Of a stretch of 11,725 nt of DNA, positions 1-6,805 are shown in pieces; positions within the stretch are counted from its first letter, which is position 1, and each line of letters begins with the position of its first letter. Made by a program: the position numbers and the translations under genes. The stretch is taken from NCBI GenBank assembly GCA_003242495.1, contig QGUO01000066.1, positions 1 to 11,725 of the forward strand, read 5' to 3'. The notes under the pieces were generated by a model. That model ran no database searches, was not told the DNA's origin, and saw nothing but the letters and a program-made list of their open reading frames with translations. This stretch comes from Pseudomonadota bacterium (lineage in GTDB: Bacteria; Pseudomonadota; Gammaproteobacteria; Steroidobacterales; Steroidobacteraceae).

Positions 1-1167
1 GCCCTCCTGCGTGCCGCTGGTGAAGTACACCCCGCGCAGCAGGATCCGCCCCTCGAAATCCGTCGAGGTGAACACCCGGCGCAGCAGCTCGGCGAGCAAC
101 GGCCCCAGGGCGGCCATTTGCTGCGGGAAGCCCAGGATGTCGACACGCCGGCGCGCATCACGCTCGGCTTCCATGCGCGTGAGCATGCGCTGCTCGAGAC
201 GTTCGATCAGACGCGCGAACTCCTGAGCGAAGGTCTCGGGTGCACGGCCGGCCTCGGTCACGTCGATGGGGAAGGTCGTGCCCCACACCTGGGCGCGCGC
301 CTCCTGGGTGAGATCGTCGAAGAACTCGCTGAAGCCGGCGACCAGGTCGCACTTGGTCACCAGCAGATACACCGGCACGTCGATGCCGAGCGTCTGGCCG
401 AGCTCGGCCAGACGCGCGCGGATGGCCTGGATATGGCGCTCGCGCTCGGCCTCGCCCGCGGTGATCAGGTCCATCGCGCTGATGGCGAGAATCACGCCAT
501 TGATGGGCTGGCGGCTGCGGAACCTGCGCAGCAGCTTGAGAAAGGCGATCCAGCCGGCGGCGTCGGCCTGCGCGTCGGAATCCTGCGTGGTGTAGCGCCC
601 GGCGGTATCGAGCAGGATGGCCCGGTCGGTGAACCACCAGTCGCAGTGGCGGGTGCCGCCCACCCCGCGCAGCGCCTCCTTGCCGAATTGGCGCGCGAGC
701 GGAAAATCGAGCCCCGAGTTGGCGAGCACCGTGGTCTTGCCCGCGCCCGGCGGACCGATGATGACGTACCACGGCAACTCGTACAGATTGGCGCCACCTT
801 TGCGACGCGACTTCTTGAGCGCATCGATGGCTTCCTCGAAGCGCTTGCGCAGCTGTGTCGCTTCGGCGGCGTCGGGGCGCGCCGCGCCGCCGCCCGGCGC
901 GGCCTCCTCGCCGCCCGGCTGACCGGGTTGTGCGAGCACCCCGTCCGCAAGCCGGGCGCTCGCCCGGTTGCTGCGCAGCTGCCTGATCTGCAGCGTGACC
1001 GCCCAGGCGATGACCATGATCAGGATGGCCACCAGGCGTCCCACGACGCTTTCCAGTGGCTTGTGATCGGCGAAGGCGAAGTACGGGCCCGCGAACCAGA
1101 TGAGCAAGGCGAGCAGCACGAGCCCGAGCAGGACCAGCAAGGTGCGGTTCTTCAAGAGTGCTGCCAT
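1..1167 (-). CDS. tssM: TssM (IcmF-like) T6SS inner-membrane protein, 3' end outside window
   Basis: TssM forms the T6SS trans-envelope complex with TssL and TssJ, spanning the inner membrane and periplasm. The first 389 residues are visible and the frame is still open at base 1; family members are usually 1100-1300 residues. Two hydrophobic segments lie at about residues 10-28 and 43-60, as expected for the N-terminal hairpin. A cytoplasmic NTPase-like domain follows, with Walker A GPPGAGKT at residues 138-145 and a Walker B-like LLDTAGRY at 185-192. A VTKCDL motif and the family signature GVYFTSGTQEG, which ends at the window edge, come after. The ATG at 1167 is supported by GGGAGG six bases upstream, embedded in the last codons of tssL. 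Only one base separates it from the tssL stop, so the two are probably translationally coupled. The Walker A lysine (144) is intact, so nucleotide binding is plausible. Identification is certain; the C-terminal periplasmic part cannot be judged. Confidence 0.97.
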   Translation of the reverse strand, partial: MAALLKNRTLLVLLGLVLLALLIWFAGPYFAFADHKPLESVVGRLVAILIMVIAWAVTLQIRQLRSNRASARLADGVLAQPGQPGGEEAAPGGGAARPDAAEATQLRKRFEEAIDALKKSRRKGGANLYELPWYVIIGPPGAGKTTVLANSGLDFPLARQFGKEALRGVGGTRHCDWWFTDRAILLDTAGRYTTQDSDAQADAAGWIAFLKLLRRFRSRQPINGVILAISAMDLITAGEAERERHIQAIRARLAELGQTLGIDVPVYLLVTKCDLVAGFSEFFDDLTQEARAQVWGTTFPIDVTEAGRAPETFAQEFARLIERLEQRMLTRMEAERDARRRVDILGFPQQMAALGPLLAELLRRVFTSTDFEGRILLRGVYFTSGTQEG

Positions 1168-1168
1168 C

Positions 1169-2548
1169 TCAGCCCTCCCGCAGATGAATGATCTCCACGC
1201 GCCGGTTGCGCGCGCGGTTCTCGGGCAGCTCCGCCGGCAGGTAGCGCGGCTCGAGCGCGCCCTTGCCGGCGGTCTGGATGCGTGCCGGGTCGGCGACCTC
1301 CCTGCCGAGCAGCTCGGCCACCTGCCCCGCACGCGCCCGCGACAGCTCGTAGTTGTCCTTGAAGCGCAGCGAGCGCAGCGGCAGGTCGTCGGTGTGACCG
1401 ACGACCACGATGCGCCCCGGCACGCGCTCCAGCGCGGCACCCACCTGGCGCAACAGCTCGCCATGGCGCTCGTTCACCTGGGCGCTCGCCGAGGCGAACA
1501 GATCGGGAACGGTCAGGGTGATCGTGGTACGCCCGCCGGCTTCCTCGACGGTGAGCGCACCGCCCGCGATCTGCGCGGCGAGCAGCTCGCGCAGGCCGCT
1601 CGGCGTCGGTGCCGGCGCAGACGGCGCCGCGAAGCGCTCCAGGCCGACGCCCGCCAGCGCTGCGTTGAGCGGCTCGGCCTGAGCGCCGAGCCTGGCATCG
1701 AAGTACAGCCAGGCGCCGAACAGCGCCAGCGCGCACGCCGCGGCCACCACCCACAGCGGCACGAAGCGCAGCACCGCGTTGCGGCGGTCGTCCACGCCTT
1801 TCCAGCGCGGCGACAGCTCCGACTCGATGCCTTCGCGCAGGCTGCGGATCTGCTGGTACAGGCGGCGACGGATTTCCTCGAGCTGCGCGGCGCCCTGCTC
1901 GACCAGCCGGTACTTGCCTTCGAAACCGAGCGCCAGGCACACGTACAGCAATTCGAGCAGCGCCAGGTAGCGCTGCGGCTCGCCGGCGACGCGCTCGAGA
2001 ATCTGAAAGAACTTTTCTCCGCCGGAGGCTTCGCGATGCAAGGTGACGAGCAGCGACTGCGCCGCCCAGCCGCTTTGCGCGCCCCACGGCGTATTGAGCA
2101 CCGCCTCGTCCACGACGGTGCACAGGGCGTAGCGCGCCGCGAGAATGTCCTCTGCGGGCACTTCGGCACGCCGCGCCCGTTCCTCGAAGGCACGAATCTC
2201 CTGCAGCGCCTGGGCGCGCAACCCTGCGCCGTCGGCGGGGGCGAGCTGTGCGCGCAGACGTCCGGCAAGCAGCAACAGCGGTACCGCGCCCTGCACCAGG
2301 GGATTGATGGTCGCGCCCGGCAGTTCCACGAGCAGCGCGCCGGCTGCAGTGGGCGGCTGCACCGACGGCGCCGGCGTGGACGGGGCCTGCGGCTGACTGC
2401 CGGCGGGCACGGGGCCGGGCACGGGGCCGGGCGCGGGCGGCGTGGCCGCCGGCGCGGCCGGCGTTGCCTGGGGCCGGCGGCCCACCCCGGGCCGCGGCCG
2501 CAGAATGGTCACGTCGCGCTGGGCAAACGGATCATCGGATTGGCTCAT
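1169..2548 (-). CDS. tssL: TssL long form (DotU domain plus C-terminal OmpA peptidoglycan-binding domain)
   Basis: TssL is an inner-membrane component of the T6SS membrane complex that contacts TssM and the TssK baseplate adaptor. The 459-residue product has a Pro/Ala-rich N-terminal tail (about 17-70), then a cytoplasmic DotU/IcmH domain (about 78-250) opening with INPLV (81-85). One transmembrane helix follows (about 263-284), then a periplasmic OmpA-like domain (about 340-459) with GHTDD at 384-388 and NRRVEI at 449-454. The OmpA domain marks the long form, which carries its own peptidoglycan anchor; short-form TssL relies on a separate protein such as TagL. The frame is open further upstream (GTG at 2572, ATG at 2569). 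I chose the ATG at 2548 because GAGGG lies seven bases before it (2556-2560) and MSQSDDPF is a natural family-like start. It lies 87 bp after tssK, across a gap with inverted repeats. Confidence 0.96.
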   Translation of the reverse strand: MSQSDDPFAQRDVTILRPRPGVGRRPQATPAAPAATPPAPGPVPGPVPAGSQPQAPSTPAPSVQPPTAAGALLVELPGATINPLVQGAVPLLLLAGRLRAQLAPADGAGLRAQALQEIRAFEERARRAEVPAEDILAARYALCTVVDEAVLNTPWGAQSGWAAQSLLVTLHREASGGEKFFQILERVAGEPQRYLALLELLYVCLALGFEGKYRLVEQGAAQLEEIRRRLYQQIRSLREGIESELSPRWKGVDDRRNAVLRFVPLWVVAAACALALFGAWLYFDARLGAQAEPLNAALAGVGLERFAAPSAPAPTPSGLRELLAAQIAGGALTVEEAGGRTTITLTVPDLFASASAQVNERHGELLRQVGAALERVPGRIVVVGHTDDLPLRSLRFKDNYELSRARAGQVAELLGREVADPARIQTAGKGALEPRYLPAELPENRARNRRVEIIHLREG

Positions 2549-2635
2549 GGAACGTCCCTCAGGCCGCATCACACGTCGTGCACGACACGGTGTCGTGTGG
2601 CCGGCGGTATGACTCGTGGCTCATGACGACCTCGA
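2549..2635 (-). other. tssK-tssL intergenic gap with overlapping inverted repeats
   Basis: This 87-bp spacer separates the tssK stop from the tssL start. It contains a 12-bp perfect palindrome GTCGTGCACGAC at 2575-2586 and an overlapping inverted repeat at 2581-2597. In the latter, CACGACAC pairs with GTGTCGTG around one central base; the realistic hairpin is a 7-bp stem with a 3-nt loop. The arm 2581-2586 is shared, so the two structures are mutually exclusive. No U-tract follows on the transcribed strand, so this is not a standard intrinsic terminator. The tssL Shine-Dalgarno sequence (2556-2560) lies about 15 bases downstream of the repeats. A role in attenuation, RNA processing or protein binding is inference only. 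Confidence 0.5.
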
Positions 2636-3970
2636 CTAGGCGCGAATCGCCCAGAACTCCAGCGTCAGATTGGGGAGGTCGCCCGCCTGGTGGATGGCGA
2701 TGCCGCCGGAGCCCTTGAGCATGCTCCACAGCTCGGTGCCGCGGTCGAGCTCGAAGTAGGCGAATCCGGCATGGTATGGAATCTGCCGGGGCGCCACGGG
2801 CATGGGCGACAGGCCGATGCCTGGCAGTTGCAGATTCACCAGGTCGCGGATCTTTTCCACCGGACCGATCTTCAATTGCGCCGGCAGACGCTGGCGCACT
2901 TCCTCGGTCGGCAGATCGGCGCGCGCGGCGAGCACGAAGGCCGCCGTGTCGAACAGCGTGGTATCCGCCACGGTGGCCACGCTGATCCCGAACTTCTTCT
3001 GCACCAGCGGAATGGCGATGGCCGTCTGCTCCATCACCACGCTCAGGCAGGCGCGCAGCGCGTTGATCACCGGCTCGAAGCTCGCATTGAGCGCATCATG
3101 TCGATACGGCGGGAACTGCGGCGGACGCCGCGTCGCCGCCGTCAGCGTCGAGAGCTCTCCGGTGATTTCCAGCGCCAGGCGGTACAGCTCCTCGGGATGA
3201 CAGGCGGCGCTGGCCGCGAGATGCGCGACCAGGGGCGCATAACGGTTGACCACCTGCAGCATCAGGAAATCGGCGATTTCGGCCGCCCCGCCCCGCCCGG
3301 ACGCCACCGCGCGCGCCGCCAGCGCCTCGGCACGCTGATGCAACAGTCCCTGCAGCTCCGTGAGGAAGGTGGCGAGCGGTGAGGCCGCCGCGCATTTCAG
3401 CGCCGTCGGCATGAAGCGTTCATCGAGCACGACCTGACCATCGGCGCGACATTCGATCACTCGGGCGAGCGGAATGCGGGCAAAGTCCTCCGCGGGCTCG
3501 CTATGCGCCACCAGCCGCGCGTTGAGCGCGGCGACGGTCAAGTCGGCCGTCACGGCCGACTCCGAGGCGATGTCGCGGACCGCATAGTCATGGCTGCGAT
3601 AGCGCGTGAGCTGTGCGGCGCTGGCGTCGCGTGCCGACTGCAGCGCACCGGACTTCCTCAGCGGCACCGCCAGGCACACCACCTCGTCGCGCATGTGCAT
3701 GCCGATCTCCAGCGGCCTGGGCAAGGGCTCATTGTCGGGCATCGCGAAGGGCGTGCCATCGGGGAACACGCCGCGCGCGCGGCGCAGCCCGAGTTTGCCG
3801 ATGGCAAGCAGGTCGCGCTCGAGCTCCAGCTCCGCGAATCCCCAGGCATGCGGTCGCAAGGCATTCACCCGGCCTTCCAGATGGGCTTCGAGCCAGCGCT
3901 CCTGCTGCTGGAAGTGCTGCGGCCTGAGAAACAAGCCCTCCGACCAGACGACGCGATTGTTCTCTGACAT
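2636..3970 (-). CDS. tssK: TssK, T6SS baseplate subunit / membrane-complex adaptor
   Basis: TssK is a cytoplasmic trimeric baseplate protein that docks the TssF-TssG-TssE wedge to the TssJLM membrane complex. The 444-residue product is full length for the family. It begins with the characteristic VVWSEGLFLRPQHFQQQER stretch (residues 8-26). Near the C-terminus it carries the conserved LQLPGIGLSPMPVAPRQIPY segment (380-399), followed by HAGFAYFELDRG. The start ATG at 3970 matches the usual family N-terminus; upstream AGCAGG gives a moderate ribosome binding site. It follows tssJ after 26 bp, which include a 10-bp palindrome CGTTCGAACG (3980-3989), and precedes tssL. No frameshift or missing region is seen. 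The neighbours tssJ, tssL and tssM are its direct or indirect structural partners. Confidence 0.98.
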   Translation of the reverse strand: MSENNRVVWSEGLFLRPQHFQQQERWLEAHLEGRVNALRPHAWGFAELELERDLLAIGKLGLRRARGVFPDGTPFAMPDNEPLPRPLEIGMHMRDEVVCLAVPLRKSGALQSARDASAAQLTRYRSHDYAVRDIASESAVTADLTVAALNARLVAHSEPAEDFARIPLARVIECRADGQVVLDERFMPTALKCAAASPLATFLTELQGLLHQRAEALAARAVASGRGGAAEIADFLMLQVVNRYAPLVAHLAASAACHPEELYRLALEITGELSTLTAATRRPPQFPPYRHDALNASFEPVINALRACLSVVMEQTAIAIPLVQKKFGISVATVADTTLFDTAAFVLAARADLPTEEVRQRLPAQLKIGPVEKIRDLVNLQLPGIGLSPMPVAPRQIPYHAGFAYFELDRGTELWSMLKGSGGIAIHQAGDLPNLTLEFWAIRA

Positions 3971-3996
3971 GTACCTGCTCGTTCGAACGGTTCGAT

Positions 3997-4533
3997 TCAG
4001 TCCTGCACGGCGATCGTCACCGAGTCCGCGCCGACTGCGATGGTCACGAAGTCCTTGCGCAGCACGTCGCTGAGCCTGCGCTCCGGCGCCGGGATGAGCG
4101 CGCGCCAGCGCGCACTGCGGATGTCACGAAAGGCGGCGAGCGCGCCCAGGTAGCGGGTCTGCGCATCGAGGTCGAGCACCAGCTCGCGCTGCTCGCCGGG
4201 CTCGAGCACGAATTCTTCGCGGCCCAGGAGGCTGGCCCCGAGCGTCTCTTTCTCACTCGCGTACAGCGCGAAAAACTCTGCGCCGGCGAACTCCCCGTCG
4301 CCGCGCAGCTGAAACACGCGCACCACCACCGGCGAGGGCCGTCCGGACGCATCGGGATTGAGGTCCTGGCTGGCGACCAGCTGCGCGCGCCACGGCGCCG
4401 GCTTGGGCGGCTGCGATGCGCAGCCGCTCAGCAACGCCAATGCCGCGGCCAGCGCAGCGACCCGGGCACAATGTCCGGTGAGGCGCACGCCCTGCACCAC
4501 CTTCGCCGCACGGCTCATGATCGCGCGGCTCAT
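3997..4533 (-). CDS. tssJ: TssJ, T6SS outer-membrane lipoprotein
   Basis: TssJ anchors the T6SS membrane complex to the inner leaflet of the outer membrane and binds the periplasmic C-terminus of TssM. The 178-residue product has a basic N-terminus, a hydrophobic stretch (about 24-35) and a lipobox LLSGC with the acylated cysteine at residue 38. The next residue is Ala, not Asp, consistent with sorting to the outer membrane. The mature part resembles the TssJ beta-sandwich, with conserved-looking stretches VVVRVFQL and FFALY in the first half and RWRALIPAP later. I chose the ATG at 4533 because GGGGAG lies seven bases upstream and it overlaps the tagH stop as ATGA. A second ATG five codons later (4518) has no clear ribosome binding site. 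The signal peptide is rather long from the first ATG. Identification rests on lipobox, size and position directly before tssK. Confidence 0.93.
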   Translation of the reverse strand: MSRAIMSRAAKVVQGVRLTGHCARVAALAAALALLSGCASQPPKPAPWRAQLVASQDLNPDASGRPSPVVVRVFQLRGDGEFAGAEFFALYASEKETLGASLLGREEFVLEPGEQRELVLDLDAQTRYLGALAAFRDIRSARWRALIPAPERRLSDVLRKDFVTIAVGADSVTIAVQD

Positions 4534-5843
4534 CCTTGCGCTCCCCGCCGCTTGAGGGTGGCGAGCTGTCGCTCGTAGGCGCGGGCGAACTCCTCGCCGA
4601 ACAGGCGCCGGAACGTCTCGTCGGGATCGGCCGCCATTTCACGATAGCGCTCCGAGTACATCTCCCAGTACTGCGCGCGCCCGCCGCCGAACAGGCCACG
4701 CCGCCCCTGGCGCGTGAAGCTTTCTTCGAGCTGCTGCGGATCGAAGCGGCTCATCAGGTGATCGAATCCGGCGCGCACGCCGGCCAGCATGGCCAGCTGG
4801 TGGAAGCGCACATCGTCGAGCGCGTCTTCGAACGCCTCGCGCGGCGGCAAGTAGGCCGGGTTGCGCCGCCCGAACAGGTTGAGCAGCGCATCCTCGGCGT
4901 TCGCGGCGAACTTCAGCGGGTTGTTCTCCGAGACCCTGACCTGTGTCACCGCCATGCGGAACTCGTTCTTGATTTCCGAGCGTGCGCGCAACACCTCGAT
5001 CAGGCCCTGCACCACGCTGCGCATGATGTCGCCCAGCATGGCCGAGGTCTCGGGCGGCACCTGGGCCGGATCGACGCCGGCCGAGCGCAGGAAGGCATCC
5101 CAGTCGAGCGACGTGCCGGCCGGACTCGCCGTGTGCGTGCCCGCGGTCATCGCCGGGTACGCCCCGGCTTGCGGCATGACCGGCGTGCGCACGGGCGCCG
5201 GCGGCGGCATTGTCGGCGGCGCCGGTTCGAGCTGCGCTCGATTGAAGGTCGTCTTGTCCCAGTCTTCCGGGATGGTTTGCACCGGCGCCGCGGAGCCGCC
5301 GGACCAGGCCGGCGGCGGAGTGAAATGATCCTCGAGCGCCGAGGAGTGGTTCCAGGCCGGCGGCGGCACGGCAGGCGGCGTCGTGTGCGCGGCGCTGCGC
5401 GCAGCCAGGTGGCGCAGCGGATCGAGATCCTCGGCGCTCGCGAGCGGCGCATCGATGAGTGGTGCACGCTCCGGAGGCTGCGGTGTGGGCGCCACGGGCG
5501 CCTCGGCCGGCGCCGCGGGCGGTGCCTGCGCCGAGACCGCCACGGCGATCTCGAATTCGTCGATGTACAGCGTGTCGCCCTGCTTGAGCGGATAGGGCTC
5601 GTTGCGCGGCAGGATCACGTCCGCGTTGTTGATCGCGATGCCGTTCGTGCCGACGCTTTCGATGAAGAACACGCCGTTGATGAAGCGCACCGTGGCGTGA
5701 TGCCGGTGCACGCCGGCGCCCGGCAGCACCATGTCACTGTCGACGGCGCGGCCGATGCGCCCGCCATCGACGGAGAACACGGCGCGGCGCGCGCCGCCCA
5801 GTGCTGCCGCATTGGCGCCGGTGACTTCGAGTATCAAATACAT
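4530..5843 (-). CDS. tagH: TagH, T6SS-associated FHA-domain protein (Fha / ImpI / VasC family)
   Basis: This 437-residue protein has an N-terminal forkhead-associated domain (about 1-105), a long Pro/Ala-rich linker (about 107-245) and a C-terminal T6SS-specific domain (about 248-430). The linker contains IPEDWDK (191-197), a segment I recall from this family. The C-terminal domain includes NNPLKF (307-312), typical of TagH proteins. FHA domains bind phosphothreonine; in Pseudomonas aeruginosa Fha1 is phosphorylated by PpkA and dephosphorylated by PppA to switch the H1-T6SS on and off. In this FHA domain the core GR (31-32), the His of the SxxH motif (H49) and NG (67-68) are present. The usual Ser is replaced by His46 (HRHH), so phosphopeptide binding may be altered. 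No kinase or phosphatase gene is in the window. The start ATG at 5843 lies 43 bp after the PAAR stop with a weak ribosome binding site; the stop overlaps tssJ by four bases. Confidence 0.94.
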   Translation of the reverse strand: MYLILEVTGANAAALGGARRAVFSVDGGRIGRAVDSDMVLPGAGVHRHHATVRFINGVFFIESVGTNGIAINNADVILPRNEPYPLKQGDTLYIDEFEIAVAVSAQAPPAAPAEAPVAPTPQPPERAPLIDAPLASAEDLDPLRHLAARSAAHTTPPAVPPPAWNHSSALEDHFTPPPAWSGGSAAPVQTIPEDWDKTTFNRAQLEPAPPTMPPPAPVRTPVMPQAGAYPAMTAGTHTASPAGTSLDWDAFLRSAGVDPAQVPPETSAMLGDIMRSVVQGLIEVLRARSEIKNEFRMAVTQVRVSENNPLKFAANAEDALLNLFGRRNPAYLPPREAFEDALDDVRFHQLAMLAGVRAGFDHLMSRFDPQQLEESFTRQGRRGLFGGGRAQYWEMYSERYREMAADPDETFRRLFGEEFARAYERQLATLKRRGAQG

Positions 5844-5886
5844 GAATGCTGCTTACCCGTCAGGATCTCTTGGCTTACGAGCACGT

Positions 5887-6186
5887 TCATCCACCGATGA
5901 GCACCGTCGGACAGCCGGCGACGATCGCGCCACCGTGCGCGGTCGTGTCGCCGAGACGCGCGGCCGGACGTCCCTGGATCAGCACCGTGGCCGATCCCTT
6001 CACCACGGCATCCGGCGGGCCGACGCAGGTGCATTGGCTGCCCACGGTCGCCGCGGGCAGATTGCCGATCAGCACGGTGGGCACACCGGGCGGCAGAATC
6101 GGCCCCCCGACATGCGGAATGGGCGGCGTGCCCGGTGTCTGCATGGGACAGGTGTGCATGTCGCTGACGCGTGCCGCGGGCATCAT
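5887..6186 (-). CDS. PAAR-domain spike-tip protein
   Basis: PAAR proteins form a small zinc-stabilised cone that caps the VgrG trimer and sharpens the T6SS spike; they can also carry or recruit effectors. The 99-residue product is a single PAAR domain. It opens with PAARVSDMHTCP and contains GGPILPPGVPTVLIG, the second repeat PPDAVVKGSATVLIQGRPAARLGD, and the closing TAHGG and GCPTVLIG elements. Candidate metal ligands are His11, Cys13, His25, Cys52, Cys54, His84 and Cys92; which ones bind zinc cannot be decided from sequence alone. There is no N- or C-terminal extension, so no fused toxin. The ATG at 6186 has GGGAG seven bases upstream and overlaps the stop of the preceding gene as ATGA; a second ATG follows immediately. 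The gene was not obvious as an ORF because its frame stays open upstream, but the start signal and family boundary agree. Confidence 0.95.
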   Translation of the reverse strand: MMPAARVSDMHTCPMQTPGTPPIPHVGGPILPPGVPTVLIGNLPAATVGSQCTCVGPPDAVVKGSATVLIQGRPAARLGDTTAHGGAIVAGCPTVLIGG

Positions 6187-6800
6187 GGGCCGTCTCCCGT
6201 ACGCTTCGTGGCATCCGCGGATCGGCCCGCGGGCCCGAAGATCTCGAGCGCGCGTCTGACGAACCCTGTCAGCATCGCCTCGTAATCGGCACTGCGCGCC
6301 GCCAGCAGTCGCAGTGCCGCGACCGCCGCCTCCGCCGGCAGGTGCTCCGGCGGCTCGATCGGATCGTAGCCGCGCGGCGCCAGGCTGCCGCCGCCCCAGC
6401 CCGCGCTGGCCGCAAGCCAGGCGCCCGGCGAGGCGAACTCGTCGCGCTCGGCGAACTCGAGCGCCGCGCGGCGGTTCTCCTCGGTCGGATCGGTGAGCCA
6501 CTGCTGTGCCAGGGCCAGGCCCGCGCGGTCGATGTCGGTGACGGCGCGCTCGCCCGCCAGCGCCGTCTTGAAACAATCGCACGCCCAGGCGATGGCGTAG
6601 CGCTTCGGCAAGGCGCGCGCGACCACCACCAGCGCATCGGCGGCGAGCGCGGCTGCCAGCAGGCGGTCGATGAAGTCGCGCACGCTGGCGGCGTCGGACA
6701 ACACCCCGCGCGCCGCGCCGCTCAACGCCAACCCCTTGGCGAAGCTCGCAGCCGCGATGGCGGCGCCCGGATCCAGTGCTTGCACGCTGCTGTGTGTCAT
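6183..6800 (-). CDS. DUF6931-like protein encoded between VgrG and PAAR; function unknown
   Basis: This 205-residue, Ala-rich, probably alpha-helical protein has no signal peptide, membrane segment or lipobox, so it is likely cytoplasmic. A central segment LPKRYAIAWACDCFK (64-78) is followed by AWLAASAGWGGGSLAP (127-142) and PIEPPEHLPAEAA (147-159). From memory these match the DUF6931 family, found beside PAAR genes in T6SS loci, but no search was run. Start ATG at 6800 lies 5 bp after the vgrG stop. The stop overlaps the PAAR start as ATGA, so it is probably co-translated with PAAR. Its position matches where adaptors or chaperones (DUF4123, DUF2169, DUF1795 types) usually sit, but none of those folds is recognisable. 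An adaptor, loading or stability role for the PAAR/VgrG spike is inference; it could also be cargo. The reading frame continues upstream through vgrG in a shadow frame, so the start rests on family-like length and gene spacing. Confidence 0.85.
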   Translation of the reverse strand: MTHSSVQALDPGAAIAAASFAKGLALSGAARGVLSDAASVRDFIDRLLAAALAADALVVVARALPKRYAIAWACDCFKTALAGERAVTDIDRAGLALAQQWLTDPTEENRRAALEFAERDEFASPGAWLAASAGWGGGSLAPRGYDPIEPPEHLPAEAAVAALRLLAARSADYEAMLTGFVRRALEIFGPAGRSADATKRTGDGP

Positions 6801-6805
6801 CGCGC

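Noticed and set aside
2549..2572. Upstream starts for tssL (GTG at 2572, ATG at 2569)
   Set aside because: They lack a well-placed ribosome binding site, while the ATG at 2548 has GAGGG at seven bases and gives a family-like N-terminus.
118..2626. Long plus-strand ORFs at 118-1191 (357 aa) and 1100-2626 (508 aa)
   Set aside because: They lie fully antisense to tssM and tssL, have Arg/Ala/Gly-rich low-complexity translations with no recognisable domain, and are expected in very GC-rich DNA.
3980..3989. Palindrome CGTTCGAACG between tssJ and tssK as an operator
   Set aside because: A single 10-bp palindrome in a 26-bp gap inside an operon is weak evidence, and it sits too near the tssK ribosome binding site to argue for a promoter.
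4536..5900. Plus-strand ORF of 454 aa opposite tagH
   Set aside because: Antisense shadow; the translation is rich in Arg and His and lacks any family signal, while the minus strand carries an unmistakable FHA/TagH protein.
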